Positions 44,600 to 56,410 of a stretch of 64,000 bases of DNA are shown here, in pieces. The stretch's first letter is position 1. Each line of letters starts with the position of its first letter. Position numbers and translations under genes: made by a program. This DNA comes from Lucinisca nassula (taxonomy: Eukaryota; Mollusca; Bivalvia; Lucinida; Lucinidae), in NCBI GenBank assembly GCA_963580285.1, contig OY757013.1, positions 153,439,900 through 153,503,899 on the forward strand, read 5' to 3'. A model generated the notes under the pieces. It saw only the letters and a list, made by a program, of their open reading frames with translations. It made no database searches and was not told the origin of the DNA.

Positions 44600-47559
44600 G
44601 AAGAAAAAAAGGTGGTCATTCACTTTAACCATCCCCTTAGAATATTGATTATGAATTGTCAGTCAATAAAGAATAAAAAGGCTGAAATTCAAACTATTAT
44701 CGACTCGGCAAAACCAGACATCATTTTGGGCAATGAGTCGTGGTTAACCCCAGAGATAAAAAAAACTCGGAAATTTTCCCAGAATCATTTGAAGCAATCC
44801 GGAAAGACAGAGTTGGGGGTGCACATGGTGGTGTCTTTGTAGCTTTTAAGCGAGACCTACTCTGCACGGAATCTCCGGAGTTGGACACCAACTGTGAATT
44901 AGTTTGGTGTAAATTGAACATTTTTGGATGTAGGACTCTGCACCTTGGTTCTTTTTACTGCCCACCAAATCATATTGATCCAAAATATCTTGAGGCGTTC
45001 AATTAATCTTTGTCTGGGATAATGTCAAATGCAAATGCTCAAAATTTGGTTGGTGGAGACTTCAATTGTGGAGATATAGAATGGAGCAACATGCAGCAAC
45101 AACTTTTGAACATAACTGAAGATCACTGCCTGACCCAAGTAGTAAAAATACCCACCCGGCAAGATAGAACCCTTGATTTATTATTTACGAATTCTCCATC
45201 CCCTGTTAGCCGAGATAAGGGGATGCCCCCGATCTGCAAGGCTGATCACGACATAGTCCTTGTTGAATATGATATAAAAGCTAAACGAATCAGACAAGCC
45301 CAACGTAAAATATATTTATACAAATATGCAGATATGGATGGTTTGCGAGACCATGTGGCGCGATTTAAGGATTCGTTGCATTCCTCCGGCCCCCCACGCA
45401 TGTCTGTTAACGACATGTGGGTCAGTTTTAAGTCCGAACTAATCACGGCAATGGAAAGGTTTATTCCAGCAAAAATGACCAAAACCAAGTATAGTGCACC
45501 ATGGGTCGATAACACGATCAAACACCTCATTAGAAGACGTAATATGATGTATTTTCGTGCTCGTAAGTCTAGCAGTCCTGATATAAAGAACCATTACAAA
45601 CGGTTCAGAGCACATGTACAAAAGGTAATTAGAGATGCATATTGGAAGCATGTCTCCAGCAAATTTACCTTTGAAGATGACAACATAGATCCCGATAGCC
45701 CCCAGAAGAATGGTAAGGTTAAAAAGTTTTGGTCATTTGTAAAATCTCTTAAAAAAGGACGCATTTGGGATCACTTCGCTAAGGAATTCTGAAAACAGAC
45801 TCGCGCGTTAAGGCTAAAATATGCAACAAACAGTTTCAATCTGCATTTACGCGTGAAACTGACGGTGAGCTACCATCCAAAGGTAATAGTCCGTTCCCTA
45901 CTAAGGGGGACATAACAGTTGATCCCAAGGGGATCGCTAAACTGTTGGGTAAGCTCAAAATACATAAGGCATCTGGGTCAGATGGCCTGAATGCCAGGGT
46001 GCTAAAGGAATGTAGTGCTGAAATTTCTCCTGTGCTGGCCTTTATTTTCAATGAATCACTTTCCCAGGGCACTGTAGCAGATGACTGGCGACAAGCAAAT
46101 GTTACCCCGGTCTATAAAAAGGGGAAAATATGATGCAGCAAATTATAGAGCAGTGTCGCTAACATGCATCTATTGCAAAACCCTGGAGCATATATTAGTT
46201 AGCAGCACTAATAAGCACTTAGCCTTTGAGAGCATTCTTGCTGACTGTCAACATGGTTTCCGAAGTCAAAGGTCTTGCGAAACTCAACTAGTTCAATTCT
46301 TCCATGACATTGTGAGAAATCTGGATGGGGCCATAAACCGTGGCCACAAACAGACTGACTTGGTCATCATGGATTTCGCCAAGGCCTTTGACAAGGTACC
46401 TCACAGAAGGCTATTGTACAAATTGGACTACTATGGGATAAGAGGATCCACACATAGTTGGATTAGCTCATGTCTCTCAGGGCGCTCTCAACAAGTTGAA
46501 CTTGCTGGCCAGGCGTCTGATCCAGTCCCTGTTTTATCGGATGTGCCACAAGACCCTCTCCCTGATGATATCAGGTCATCTGTCCGTTTGTTTGCTGATG
46601 ATAATGTCCTGTATAGGGACAAATATTCTCCTTCTGACTGTCGCATTTTACAAGATGACCTGGATCGACTTTCAAAGTGGGAAGCAGATTGGCAGATGAA
46701 GTTCAATATAGCCAAATGCCATTCAATGAGGGTGTCACGACACCTTCCGGACAAGCAAATTAAGTATGATTATACACTTCATCAGCAAACTTTGAAGCAG
46801 GTTTATTCCGCCAAATATCTTGGTATCACCATCACTGACGATCTCGATTGGGGTCAACATATCTCGGAAACAACATCTAAAGCAACTAGGACCTTAGGAT
46901 TCCTTAGACGTAATTTGGCTTTTGCACCTCGGCAGATAAAGGATGTTGCATATAAAACATTGGTTCGCCCTCAACTTGAATATGCATCATCAATTTGGCA
47001 TCCATATGTTAAAACTCAGATTCAGCAGGTGGAGAAGGTGCAGAGGACAGCTGCTAGATGGACCTGCAGACGATGGCGAAATAGAAGTAGCGTCGGTGAC
47101 ATACTAGATGAGCTAGAGTGGCCATCCCTGGAGAGCCGTCGTGAGCAGTCTTCCTTAACCTTCTTCTACAAGATACATTCTGGTACAGTATCAATTAACA
47201 AGGATAGGTACTTGACCCCTGCAACAGTGTCAACCCGGACAAGGGCATCAAGAGCAAATAACTCACAGTATCGTGGGTACCAGTCCTATAGTGATGCCCT
47301 GCAAAACTCTTTATTCCTTAGAACTATTACTCAGTGGAATAGTCTTCCATCTTCTGCAGTGAATGCAAAGACCGCAGAGGAGTTCAAAGCCCGCACAGTG
47401 TAAGACTGAGACTCAGAGGTATGCGTTTTAGGATATCTCTTTGTTTGGATTGTAAATAGTTTTAAGGGCTCATCCAGTGATGATTTTTTTATGATAAATT
47501 CTAAATTTAGCCACCCACCTAACTGAGGTAATGGCCAAATATTACCGACTCAGTATGAG

Positions 47560-47560
<1 letters not shown>
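44600..47560 (+). pseudogene. LINE-A copy 2: endonuclease plus RT, broken
   Basis: The AP-endonuclease begins LRILIMNCQSIKNKKAEI with KPDIILGNESWL, GGVFVAF, GSFYCPP, GGDFNCGDIEW and KADHDIVLVEY. A linker and the RT then follow as in copy 1. Breaks include a frameshift near 44810, a stop at 45004, a frameshift near 45770, a frameshift near 46120, and loss of most of the segment between VPQ and LPD just before FADD. No ORF1 is seen upstream, so it may also be 5' truncated. The 3' end carries a GATA tail. Confidence 0.9.

Positions 47561-47631
<71 letters not shown>
47561..47631. repeat. (GATA)n tail of LINE-A copy 2
   Basis: About 17 units, immediately after GACTCAGTATGAGA, the 3' end seen in other LINE-A copies. 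Confidence 0.95.
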
Positions 47632-47930
47632 CCTCACAAGGATGGTGAATCTAGAGATGGAGTCATCTGCACCTTCTGCAGACATCAAGAGAGAAGATGG
47701 GAGCTCATTCCAATCTGAGATGGTCCTAGGGATGAAGCTAAATTTGTAGATGTCATTCCTAGTGCCATTTTTTTGGAGGGCTAATGAATGTTTTTTACGA
47801 AGTGTTGTCTTTGAAGCTGGAAACAAGGTCACCCATGGGTATACTGGCTCTACCCTTTAGACCTTTATATAAAAGTATCAGCCTATCCGCGTAAGGGACT
47901 CTGGTCGTCCGATTGGCCAAAACATGATGG
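47632..47930 (-). pseudogene. LINE-B-related 3' coding fragment
   Basis: Minus strand: RLILLYKGLKGRASIP, GDLVSSF, then after a frameshift HSLALQKNGTRNDIYKFSFI, PRTISDWNELPSSLL. It is homologous to the C-terminus of LINE-B (LLYKGLRGAASIP, HSLEFQTL). Its 3' end faces the same GATA run as LINE-A copy 2, tail to tail. Confidence 0.75.
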
Positions 47931-48710
47931 ACAGCATGGACGAAATATGTCATTTGACAGGAAAATAAGGCGATTTTCAAGAATAAATAAGTTTCATGGA
48001 ACGCTATGATACTTTTTCCGTCTGTTTGTATGTCGGTTACATCTGAAAGTCGCTGTATTACTAAGATTAATGGATCCGCAGTCTATGTGGTCTAAACAGA
48101 AATGCGTTTGTATCACTGAAATGAGATTATTTTGTAATAAAAGAGCAAGGTTCTGGCTCGGTATGCGTTGATAATGCAAAACATATCTGTTTTGTACATC
48201 TACATTGCATTGATTTGGCGTCTGGTGTAACTCCATAAGAAACTCAATTGACTTAATAATGCAATACGAAAATAGAGTGACACGGGAGTATGTTTTGCCA
48301 TCTTCAATATCTTTGAAATGAAATGTGGCACCGGCTAAAAATTTGTTCATGACACAGAATTCTTGTCAGTAAAGACATAGATCATTAAAGTGCAGGAATC
48401 ACTTTGCTTAAGAATTATGCTTTATGGCACGAACCATGTACGAACTACTTCCAAAACAATATTCTTGCCCAAATTCTTGTTTATGTTAGTTATTACTGAG
48501 CTAGTGGGCAGTGCCCATCTCATTTACGTTCCTTATTATGGTGTCATCTCGTCGCTACTTTGTCGAACGGCCTTAACTACTAACGAAAAAGAAAGCCATG
48601 TATTTGGCTTATCAAAGGAAACCAACGCCGGTTTGTGCTTAGTAAATTTGCCTCGATTGACAAACAGTAGACACAAAAATTTGAGTGTATACTTTTGCCC
48701 TCGTCCCGTG
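47931..48710. other. No recognised gene
   Basis: Frames of 118 codons (minus, to 48350) and 134 codons (plus, from 48390) exist but show no domain and the second runs into SINE2. I do not support either as a gene. Confidence 0.4.
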
Positions 48711-48711
48711 G

Positions 48712-48990
48712 ACGTTTGTTTGATCCCGTCAACAATATTAAGGTCATTTTGGAGACGTTGCTTCCAATTTTGTGGGACTTTTACCCTACATTGAGATGAA
48801 ATGACATCTCAAGCATGTCGCCCAATGAAACCAATAGGGTTTATAAACATGGACGGTCAGACTCGCACCGCTTTGCCTGGGCAGGCTTAGAATCTCAAAG
48901 CAGTTAACCAGTACTAGTGTGCGGTTGGTTTCCGCTGCGTGGAAGAATCATGCAGCCTATCTATTTCTACCATCCCCGATAGGCGGGGCC
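48712..48990 (-). mobile_element. SINE2 copy
   Basis: GTTTGTTTGATCCCGTCAAC to GGTTTCCGCTGCGTGGAAGA and CATCCCCGATAGGCGGGGCC. Complete apart from point changes. Confidence 0.85.
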
Positions 48991-49940
48991 GGTTTAGGCC
49001 CTGTAAAACCGGTTTAAACCCCGAAGAAAATATTACTGACCGTCCCAAGGCGTTACTTTCGTTTCGGTGTCATTTTTTGTCCGATGCTGTCTATCTTTAT
49101 ATGCCGTTGTCATTTTAACACTTATAATTTTACAATTTGGTTAGTTTAGTAAAGGTAACTGAGTTACCACCTATTTGTGAAAGAGCTACTAATTCGGCTT
49201 GTCGCCTGTGATTTTACTGTTTGTTAATTGAGACCGTTTGTCGGTCTTACCCTTTGATGTTTGGGATAGGCTTTGGATTCTGATTCGACCAGTTTCTGGA
49301 GTATCTTTACACATTAATTGACAAAAATATTTGGCATAAAGATTGGGTAGTTACATTAAGCCCAACAGTCCATATTACCCTCAATTGCCCTCTTTGGAGG
49401 CAAGATTTCACGACTGCTAAGCTCTTCCCATTTTTCTGTAATACAGGTACGAACAGAACCCGGTGCCTTATTTACATTAGTACAGCCAAAATCCGGTGCC
49501 CCTTTTTGTATGGGGAAGACCAATATCCTGTGCCAAAATTTGTTAAAATTTTCCGTATTTATGACGTTAATTAGAAAATCTAGCTCAACATAAGTGCTCT
49601 GTATAAGAGCTAAGCAAAAAATAAATGGTTATGTGATGGAAGCTTTGACTACTAGTCTAATGAAAGGATAAAATGGAAAGAAAAGGTACCGAGTTTGGCA
49701 ATCGTGCGATGAATAATCAGCGGCAGATCTCCTGGAACAAATCGCAGAGTTACGGCTCTGTAACAATGTCAACTTATTCAGATGCAATGATTATTAGGCC
49801 GTTCTGTGCAACGAAGGTATCTAAAGAAGAGCACCTTACCATATTTTCCGAAAAGGACGACCAGAAACCTTTACACGGCCGACCAGAAGCAAGAAACGTC
49901 GTTTCCGGACGACCAAATTCCGTTATGCCTACCCACCGTG
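48991..49940. other. No recognised gene
   Basis: Contains a repeated GACCGTCCCAAGG word as at 37017, and an open frame of 140 codons from 49673 that has no recognisable domain and ends in LINE sequence. Confidence 0.4.
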
Positions 49941-49942
49941 AT

Positions 49943-49985
49943 ATACTGGGTCGGTCATACTTGGCCATTACCTCAGTTACCCTCC
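49943..49985 (-). pseudogene. LINE-A 3' terminal scrap
   Basis: ATACTGGGTCGGTCATACTT then GGCCATTACCTCAGTT equals the last 40 bases of LINE-A on the minus strand. Confidence 0.65.
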
Positions 49986-49989
49986 TATG

Positions 49990-50204
49990 CCTGAAAGCTG
50001 TATTGATACAAATGGAATATTTAAACTTTTGGCTAATTTCAATCCTAATAAAGCCGCTGCACCGGTCTCTATTAAATGGGTCCGTAATACTATAGTAACT
50101 AAGATTATAAATGGCTGCTGTTTGAGAAATCGCTTAAAAACAGGCCAGTTGCCTCCAGAACGGACCAAAGCTCAAGTATGTCCCCTCTTCAAAAAAGGTG
50201 ATAA
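49990..50204 (+). pseudogene. LINE-C RT fragment, left part
   Basis: ESCIDTNGIFKLLANFNPNK, AAAPVSIKWVRNTI, RLKTGQLPPE and VCPLFKKGDK follow the beginning of a LINE RT. The frame is cut at GDK by the palindrome array; the right part resumes at 52330. Confidence 0.7.
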
Positions 50205-50613
50205 ATTATGGATATCCATAATTCGAATTATGGATATCCATTATTATTTATGGATATCCATAATTATTTATGGCTATCCATAATTCGAATAATGGATATC
50301 CATAATTCGAATTATGGATATCCATAAATCGAACTGAATTAATGATATCCATAAATCGAATAATGGATATCCATTATTCGATTTATTGATATCCATAAAT
50401 CGATTTATGGATATCCATTATTCGGCTGATTTATGGATATCCATAAATCAAATTATGGATATCCATAAATCGATTTATGGATAGCATTCATTTAGATCGA
50501 AATATGGATATCTATAAATTGAATTATGGATATCCTTAATTCGAATTATGGATATCCATTATTCGGCTGATTAATGGATATCCATAAATCGAATTATGGA
50601 TATCCATAATTCA
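50205..50613. repeat. Array of palindromic TTATGGATATCCATAA units, left
   Basis: About 18-20 copies of a 16-base palindrome centred on GATATC, joined by TCGA- or TCG-type linkers, period about 20-22 bases with variants (AATGGATATCCATT, AATGATATCC). Strongly able to form hairpins. Confidence 0.92.
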
Positions 50614-50784
50614 ACTCTGCAAATAAACCTAATAAATAATGACTGCTCCCTTTGCAAAAAAAAACAACAAAAAACTCGACTATTCGCGTCAGGTTTACGA
50701 TTTGGGTGTGTAATAAAAGCCGGGATGGTGGTGGAGGTAATGCAGGGTAGGCTTAGTGGTGGCCAATGGTGAAGGAGAGATATG

Positions 50785-51356
50785 TTTTGTTTGATCTGAG
50801 GTTTAACGTCCCCTTCAACACTATTTAAGTCATTTTGGAGACGTTGCATCCAATTATGTTGGGCATTAAGCCTTCATTGAGATGAAATGACATCTCAATC
50901 CCGCCGGCCTCGGTAGCTAAGTCGGATGCGAGTCTGACTGGTGATCAGCGAGACGCGGGTTCGATACCTGCAAGGGTTGGCAACATTCTTTTGTGGAGAT
51001 TGCTAATGAAATCTTTTCTACGGTCATTCTCTCCCTTTCGCTGATTCAAGAAGGGCAGTTGTCAGTTTCTAGCGAAAGAATGTACATTGTACTGGTTAAC
51101 TGCTTACGTATACGCCTGCCCAGAAAAAGTGTGGATAGGTAAACTGACCGGCCCAAAAATTACCTAAATTAGTGTTCACTGGGCCATTAAACTCAAATAC
51201 AAACAAACAAACAAACAAACATCTCAATCCCTGTTGCCCATTGACTAGCACGACTTTGTTTGGGCAGGCTAAGCCCTTCTAAACGGTTTACCAGTACTCT
51301 CAGCTTATGCAGCCAAATCTATTTCTCCAAGCACCAATGGGCGGGGGCCAGGATGT
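50785..51356 (-). mobile_element. SINE2 copy interrupted by SINE1
   Basis: Left part 50785-50902 is the 3' side; right part 51221-51356 the 5' side, ending GGGCGGGGGCC. The SINE1 insertion duplicated ATCTCAATCCC. Confidence 0.85.
50903..51220 (+). mobile_element. SINE1 complete copy with target-site duplication
   Basis: Flanked by ATCTCAATCCC at 50892-50902 and 51221-51231. The tRNA head has GGTAGCTAAGTCGG (A box) and GGTTCGATACC (B box, 50958-50968). The body is 250 bases and the tail is (AAAC)n after GGGCCATTAAACTCAAAT. Length 318 bases. This copy defines the family. Confidence 0.92.
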
Positions 51357-51953
51357 ATATCGGAACATTCATCTCAAGTAGAGTATTATATGGATATATG
51401 TTAAAACTATATACAGTGGAATTCTTTTATTAAGACCACCTAGAATTAAGACTAATTATGTTTTAAAAAGCTTATTTAGAAGGGTGCAGTTATTCTTTCT
51501 TCGTGAATTCTGCACACAATGTCTTCTGGTCACGGACCACCTTTGGAACTGTTCAAAAGCGGTCTTAACATAGGAAATTTACTGTATAACGACCATATGC
51601 ATTTTTCTCCAGAAAGTATGCACGTATTGCCTGTTTGGATCATTATAATCTTACGTCCGACTTTCAGTGTGCTTAGGTGCGCAGTCCTCATAGAGGTGAT
51701 TCCAGAGGGGCAGGATGCGTTAGCCGAATTTCACGATCTTACGGCTGGCTCCGATATTTAACTGCACACGTGGCCGGCGTTCAGCGTATTGCGTCCGTTG
51801 CTTTGGAAGCCTTACGGGCTGAAAAGGCTGCACGGCAGAGAGGTCCCTTTGACTGGCTATCATCTTCCAGCGATGATGAAAACCTTGAAGATTTTTACAT
51901 TAGACAATGACGTGTCTTAGGGAGAAATCATTAAACCAAAAGCTTTGGCGGTG
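51357..51953 (+). other. Unique middle of the palindrome-bounded block
   Basis: Open frames at 51519-51761 and 51677-51910 overlap. The second ends with an acidic stretch, DWLSSSSDDENLEDFYIRQ, and TGA. I recognise no domain; it may be a remnant of a transposon protein. No other feature. Confidence 0.35.
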
Positions 51954-52321
51954 ATTTATGGATATCCATATTTCAAATTATGGATATCCATAAATCGATC
52001 TGAATTATGGATATCCATAAATCGAATTATGGATATCCATTATTCGAATTACGGATATCCATAAATCAGAGGAATAACGGATTATCCACAAATCGAATTA
52101 TGGATATCCATAATTCGAATTATGGATATCCATAAATCGAAGTATGGATATCCATAAATAGATTTGAATTAATGATATCCATAAATCGAATTATGGATAT
52201 CCATAATTCGATTTATGGATATTCATAATTCTAATTATGGATATCCATTATTCTGCTGATTTATGGATATCCATAAATCGAATTATGGATATCCATTATT
52301 CGATTTATGGATATCTATAAA
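51954..52321. repeat. Array of palindromic TTATGGATATCCATAA units, right
   Basis: About 15-17 units of the same palindrome as the left array, with the same linker variety. Confidence 0.92.
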
Positions 52322-52329
52322 TACGGGAT

Positions 52330-52650
52330 TAAATAGTAAAACGGCGCCCCATAGACCCACTCCTCTTTATTTTGTACATTAACGCCCCCCCCCCCCCCCC
52401 CCCTACACACACACACACACCGGAAAATATCAGCACGCGAGTTTAACTCTTTGTTGATGATACCGTGGTTTACTTGGCAATGTCTAGTGCCAAAGATAGT
52501 CAATTTATGTAGTTCAGTCTGATCTTGACATTGAAAGCATCACTATCAGTGCAAAAAAGAAATATTAAAACAAAAACCAAGAAGTCCGGACTATAGCTTA
52601 CAATACTCTTGTTAGGCCATGCAACTGTATCTGGGTAATGCATTTTTCTT
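52330..52650 (+). pseudogene. LINE-C RT fragment, right part
   Basis: Degenerate PHRPTPLYFVH (the PQG...LF block), a C run at 52385-52403, LFVDDTVVYLAMSSAKDS (the ADD box) and AYNTLVRPCNCIW near 52600. Many stops. Confidence 0.6.
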
Positions 52651-52721
52651 TACGAAAACACTCCTCTACAAATACATTGTAAATTTTACCACAAAATGAA
52701 AAGTTCAGATGAAAAATATCG

Positions 52722-52832
52722 ATATTTTTCTTATTTCTGCTTAAAAAATAGATTGTGGATACTCGTTAGAACCGCCACGAGGCGGTTCTAACGAATACCC
52801 ACAATCTATGTTTTTGATCAGAAATAAGAAAA
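52722..52832. mobile_element. Hairpin family B, best preserved copy
   Basis: Arms TTTTTCTTATTTCTGC / CAGAAATAAGAAAAA outside and GATTGTGGATACTCGTTAGA / TCTAACGAATACCCACAATC inside, tip CCGCCACGAGGCGG: one stem-loop of about 110 bases. Confidence 0.88.
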
Positions 52833-52944
52833 ATAATATCTACCCCTGCAAACCCCAGTTTTACTATATAAATGTGGGGTACGAGGGGGTAAGAATTATA
52901 TAGGCGTGTTTTCGTGATGTGGTTCGACTCTATCGATAAATTTA

Positions 52945-53807
52945 GGAGCATGTTCAATCCGCCAAATATCTCGATATAATCATCACTGACGATCTTGATT
53001 GGGATCAGCAGACTTCAGGGATAACATCTAAAGCAACTAGGACTTAACCCTTGTCCTGCTGAGCCCGGATATGTCTGATCTTTCAAACAAAGCAGATCCA
53101 GATCAGATCAGGATCTTCATTGTTTGCCATTCAGTTTATGAATTTGTTGCAATGATTTGCATCAAGAAATCTGATTGGTTGATAATCAGTGGTGGGTGTG
53201 GCAAATTCAAATATTCAGCAGGTCAAGGGTTAAGGATTTCTTAAGCGTAATTTGGCTTCTGCACCTAGGCAGGCAAATGATGTTGCATACAAAACATTGG
53301 TTCGCACGCAGTTGGAATATGCATCACCCATGATTTGGCATCCCCATGTTTAAACTCAGATTCAACAGGTGGATAAGGTGCAGAGGAACCTTCCGGGGAT
53401 GACAAACTGAAAGTAGCATCGGCGATATGCTTTATGAGAGTGGTCCCATGAGACCCGTCGTGAGCATTCCTCTTTAACCTTCTTCTATAAGATACACTGT
53501 GGTATAATTGTCTCCAAATAAAGATAGATAATTGACCCTTGTGATAGTTTCAACCCGAACAAAGGACATGGTTCAATACACAATATCGTAGGTACCAGAC
53601 CTATAGTTATGCCCTAAAAAATTCTTTCTTCGCTATACCTCAGTGGAATAGTCTTCTCTCTTGAGCGGCAGATGCAAAGACCGCAGAGGGATTCAAAGCC
53701 CACACAGTATAGACTGATATTTAGTATGCGTTTCAGTATACCCCTGTCTTTGTAAACAGTTTTAAAGGATCCATCCAATTAAAGCTAAATTCTGAATTGA
53801 GCCACCC
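52945..53807 (+). pseudogene. LINE-A copy 3, 3' part, with nested MITE
   Basis: Matches copy 2 from AATCCGCCAAATATCTCGAT through CTTCTATAAGATACACTGTG to GCCACCCATA. It is interrupted at AGGACT|TTAA by the MITE at 53044-53233 and has many frameshifts. Confidence 0.85.
53044..53233 (+). mobile_element. piggyBac-like MITE in LINE-A, TTAA duplication proven by empty site
   Basis: TTAACCCTTGTCCTGCTGAG to CAGCAGGTCAAGGGTTAA. The flanks AACTAGGACT and GGATTTCTTA join to match AACTAGGACCTTAGGATTCC of the uninterrupted LINE-A copy at 46883. Confidence 0.88.
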
Positions 53808-53959
<152 letters not shown>

Positions 53960-54263
53960 TTTGTTTGTTTGTTTGATTTTAGGTTTAACGTCCCCGTCAA
54001 CACTGTAAAGGTCATTTTGGAGACGTTGCTTCCAATTTTGTGGGACTTTTACCCGACATTGAGATGAAATTACATCTGAAGCCCTGTCGCCCAATGAAAC
54101 CAATAGGGTTTATAAGCATGGACGGTCCGCCTCGCACCGCGGTTCCTGTACACGCTTAGATCCTCTAAGCGGTTTACCAGTACTAGTGTGCGGGCCGGAT
54201 TCAGCTCTGCGTGGAAGCATCATGCAGCCCATATATTTCTTCAAGCCCCTATGGGCGGGGGCC
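53960..54263 (-). mobile_element. SINE2 copy inside a GATA microsatellite
   Basis: From the TTTGTTTGTTTGATTTT tail side at 53960 to GCCCCTATGGGCGGGGGCC at 54263. GATA repeats lie directly on both sides, so it appears to have inserted into the microsatellite. Confidence 0.9.
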
Positions 54264-54685
<422 letters not shown>

Positions 54686-55007
54686 CAAACGCGTCCAAAT
54701 TTAAAGATTAAATAATCCTGTTGGTTCAGAAACTCAGGGGTGAAAGACTCATAAGTTAGTTCTACAACCAAAGAGTGGTAATTGCTCCAATTTTCCAGTA
54801 TTTATAACATTTTGGCCAATATTTCCAGTAGTACGGGTCATTCGTAAAAGTGCGACATCACGTAGACCTGATAAAGCTCACTTGTCCTGAGATAGCATAT
54901 CTTTATCAGGTCAACGTTTTACAATACAATTCATATAGGAGGTAACTGATAAATGATAATCCTTGGTCTTCTTCTCGTGCCAATTATCTGATTGTATTTC
55001 CCTTACG

Positions 55008-55402
55008 GCTTGGACGATTTATCGGATAATCGATTAATCAATCGATAAATTTAAAAAAAAAAGGATTATCATTACTGATTTGCTTGTAACCGATTATTTG
55101 ATATGTACCATTTACCACCCAAAGTTATGCCTAAAATAGTTGGATGACTGGCAAACAGTGCAGACCCTGATGAAACGCCGCGTTCTGCGGCGTCGTCTCA
55201 TCTGGGTCTACAGTGTTTGCTCATGTCTTTCTGTTCAAATACATATTGTAAACTACAAAAAATAGTAGGTGTCATGCTCAGACAGAAAGCCAGACAGGTA
55301 AAACTATGACCAAATCTTAAGTCATTACTAATCGATTATCGATCACAATGACGGGACTGATAACCGATTATCTTTTCAGATCCGATTAGCCAGCTCTAAT
55401 TA
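55008..55402 (-). mobile_element. MITE-E copy 2 with central hairpin
   Basis: Matches 24355-24755 throughout, including GATTTGCTTGTAACCGATTA, ACCCAAAGTTATGCCTAAAA and GACAGAAAGCCAGACAGG. Central hairpin, 55150-55220: GCAAACAGTGCAGACCCTGA to GTGTTTGC. Confidence 0.85.
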
Positions 55403-55574
55403 CCATTAAAATACGATGGAAACTTCAAAAGAAAAATCCATGGAGATCCACAATCTCAAGACAGCCACCACTGGGCACCAGGACGAAAAAAGGAACATTA
55501 CGGTAGCACACCTGTGCAACATAGTATATTTTTTCACATCTCCAAAATGGTCACTATTCTGATGAAAAACCGTG

Positions 55575-55692
55575 ACATTTTTCTTGTTTATCCTGCCAAA
55601 TATAGGTTGTGCGTGCTCGTTAGAACCGCCTCGTTGATGTGGTTCTAAAGTTTACCCACAACCTATGTCTTGGAGCAGAAATAAGAGTAATA
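55575..55692. mobile_element. Hairpin family B copy
   Basis: TTTTTCTTGTTTATCC, TAGGTTGTGCGTGCTCGTTAG, GAACCGCCTC, the complement, and GCAGAAATAAGAGTAAT. Followed by a CCCCAATTTTCTCCATATAA segment common to the larger copies at 57.3 and 57.9 kb. Confidence 0.8.
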
Positions 55693-55929
55693 ATGTATAC
55701 ACCACGAGCCCCAATTTTCTCCATATAAAGTGGGGTTTAGGCGGACTCGTTCACGTGATGAAGAGCACAACAACACGCACTTAACAAGTGGAAGAATCGA
55801 CTCCCTCTTCCTCAGACTAAACTGCTAGAAATAAGCACTAAAAGGATTTATTACACCATGCATGGTATCATTTTGTTTCTGCTTTTTCACAAATTTCTTT
55901 TTCTAAATCTGTAAATCTTTTTTATATTT

Positions 55930-56410
55930 CACATCTTATATCAGACTAGCTAATCTTATGTTATAAGCCTGACTTGCTTTAAATGCCAACTCCTTATAAA
56001 TCCTAGGGCCAATTTCAAATCCAAAGGAATATTGCTTAAGTGACCTTCCATCAAAATAGCTAAAATCGTTTCGCTCCGTTGAAAATAAATGGCCGCCAGG
56101 GCGAAAACAGAAAATATATGCAGATGACAACTTTTTTTCTATACCCTTGGCCAAGTTCTATGAAAATTCATATGAATGTTGACTAGGTGACCCCTGCCAA
56201 AATAACTAAAACGGTTCCGCTTCGATGGGCAAAATGGCCGCTAGAATTAAAAATTAAAACAAAACAACAACAACAAAAAAAAAAAAAACAACAACAATTT
56301 GCTTAAAATCCCACTGTTCACAAACTTCTCAGATGACACTCTACCAAAATAGCTAAAACGGTTCCGCTTCGATGAACAAAATGGCCACCAAAGCTAATCA
56401 AAGTACTGAA
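55930..56410 (-). repeat. Pearl-like tandem units (reverse)
   Basis: Units on the minus strand share GGCCATTTTG, AGCGGAACCGTTTTAGCTAT and AAATTGGCCC, the family of 4268-5293. A-rich stretch at 56260-56290. Confidence 0.7.

Larger units (their letters stand above)
50205..52321. mobile_element. Element bounded by two palindrome arrays, inside LINE-C
   Basis: Two arrays of the same palindromic unit flank 1.34 kb, and LINE-C RT motifs lie on both outer sides (PLFKKGDK on the left; PHRPTPLYFVH and LFVDDTVVYLA on the right). So the block replaced or entered the RT; about 100 residues of RT are missing between them. The middle holds a nested SINE pair and a stretch with short open frames. Confidence 0.55.

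Noticed and set aside
48390..48794. 134-codon plus-strand frame
   Set aside because: Its C-terminal third is SINE2 sequence and nothing recognisable precedes it.
50903..50975. tRNA gene on the plus strand
   Set aside because: It is the head of SINE1, with target duplication and AAAC tail around the whole 318 bases.
50205..52321. Regular palindromic units as a CRISPR array
   Set aside because: The genome is eukaryotic, units are nearly contiguous, and there are no unique spacers of constant length.
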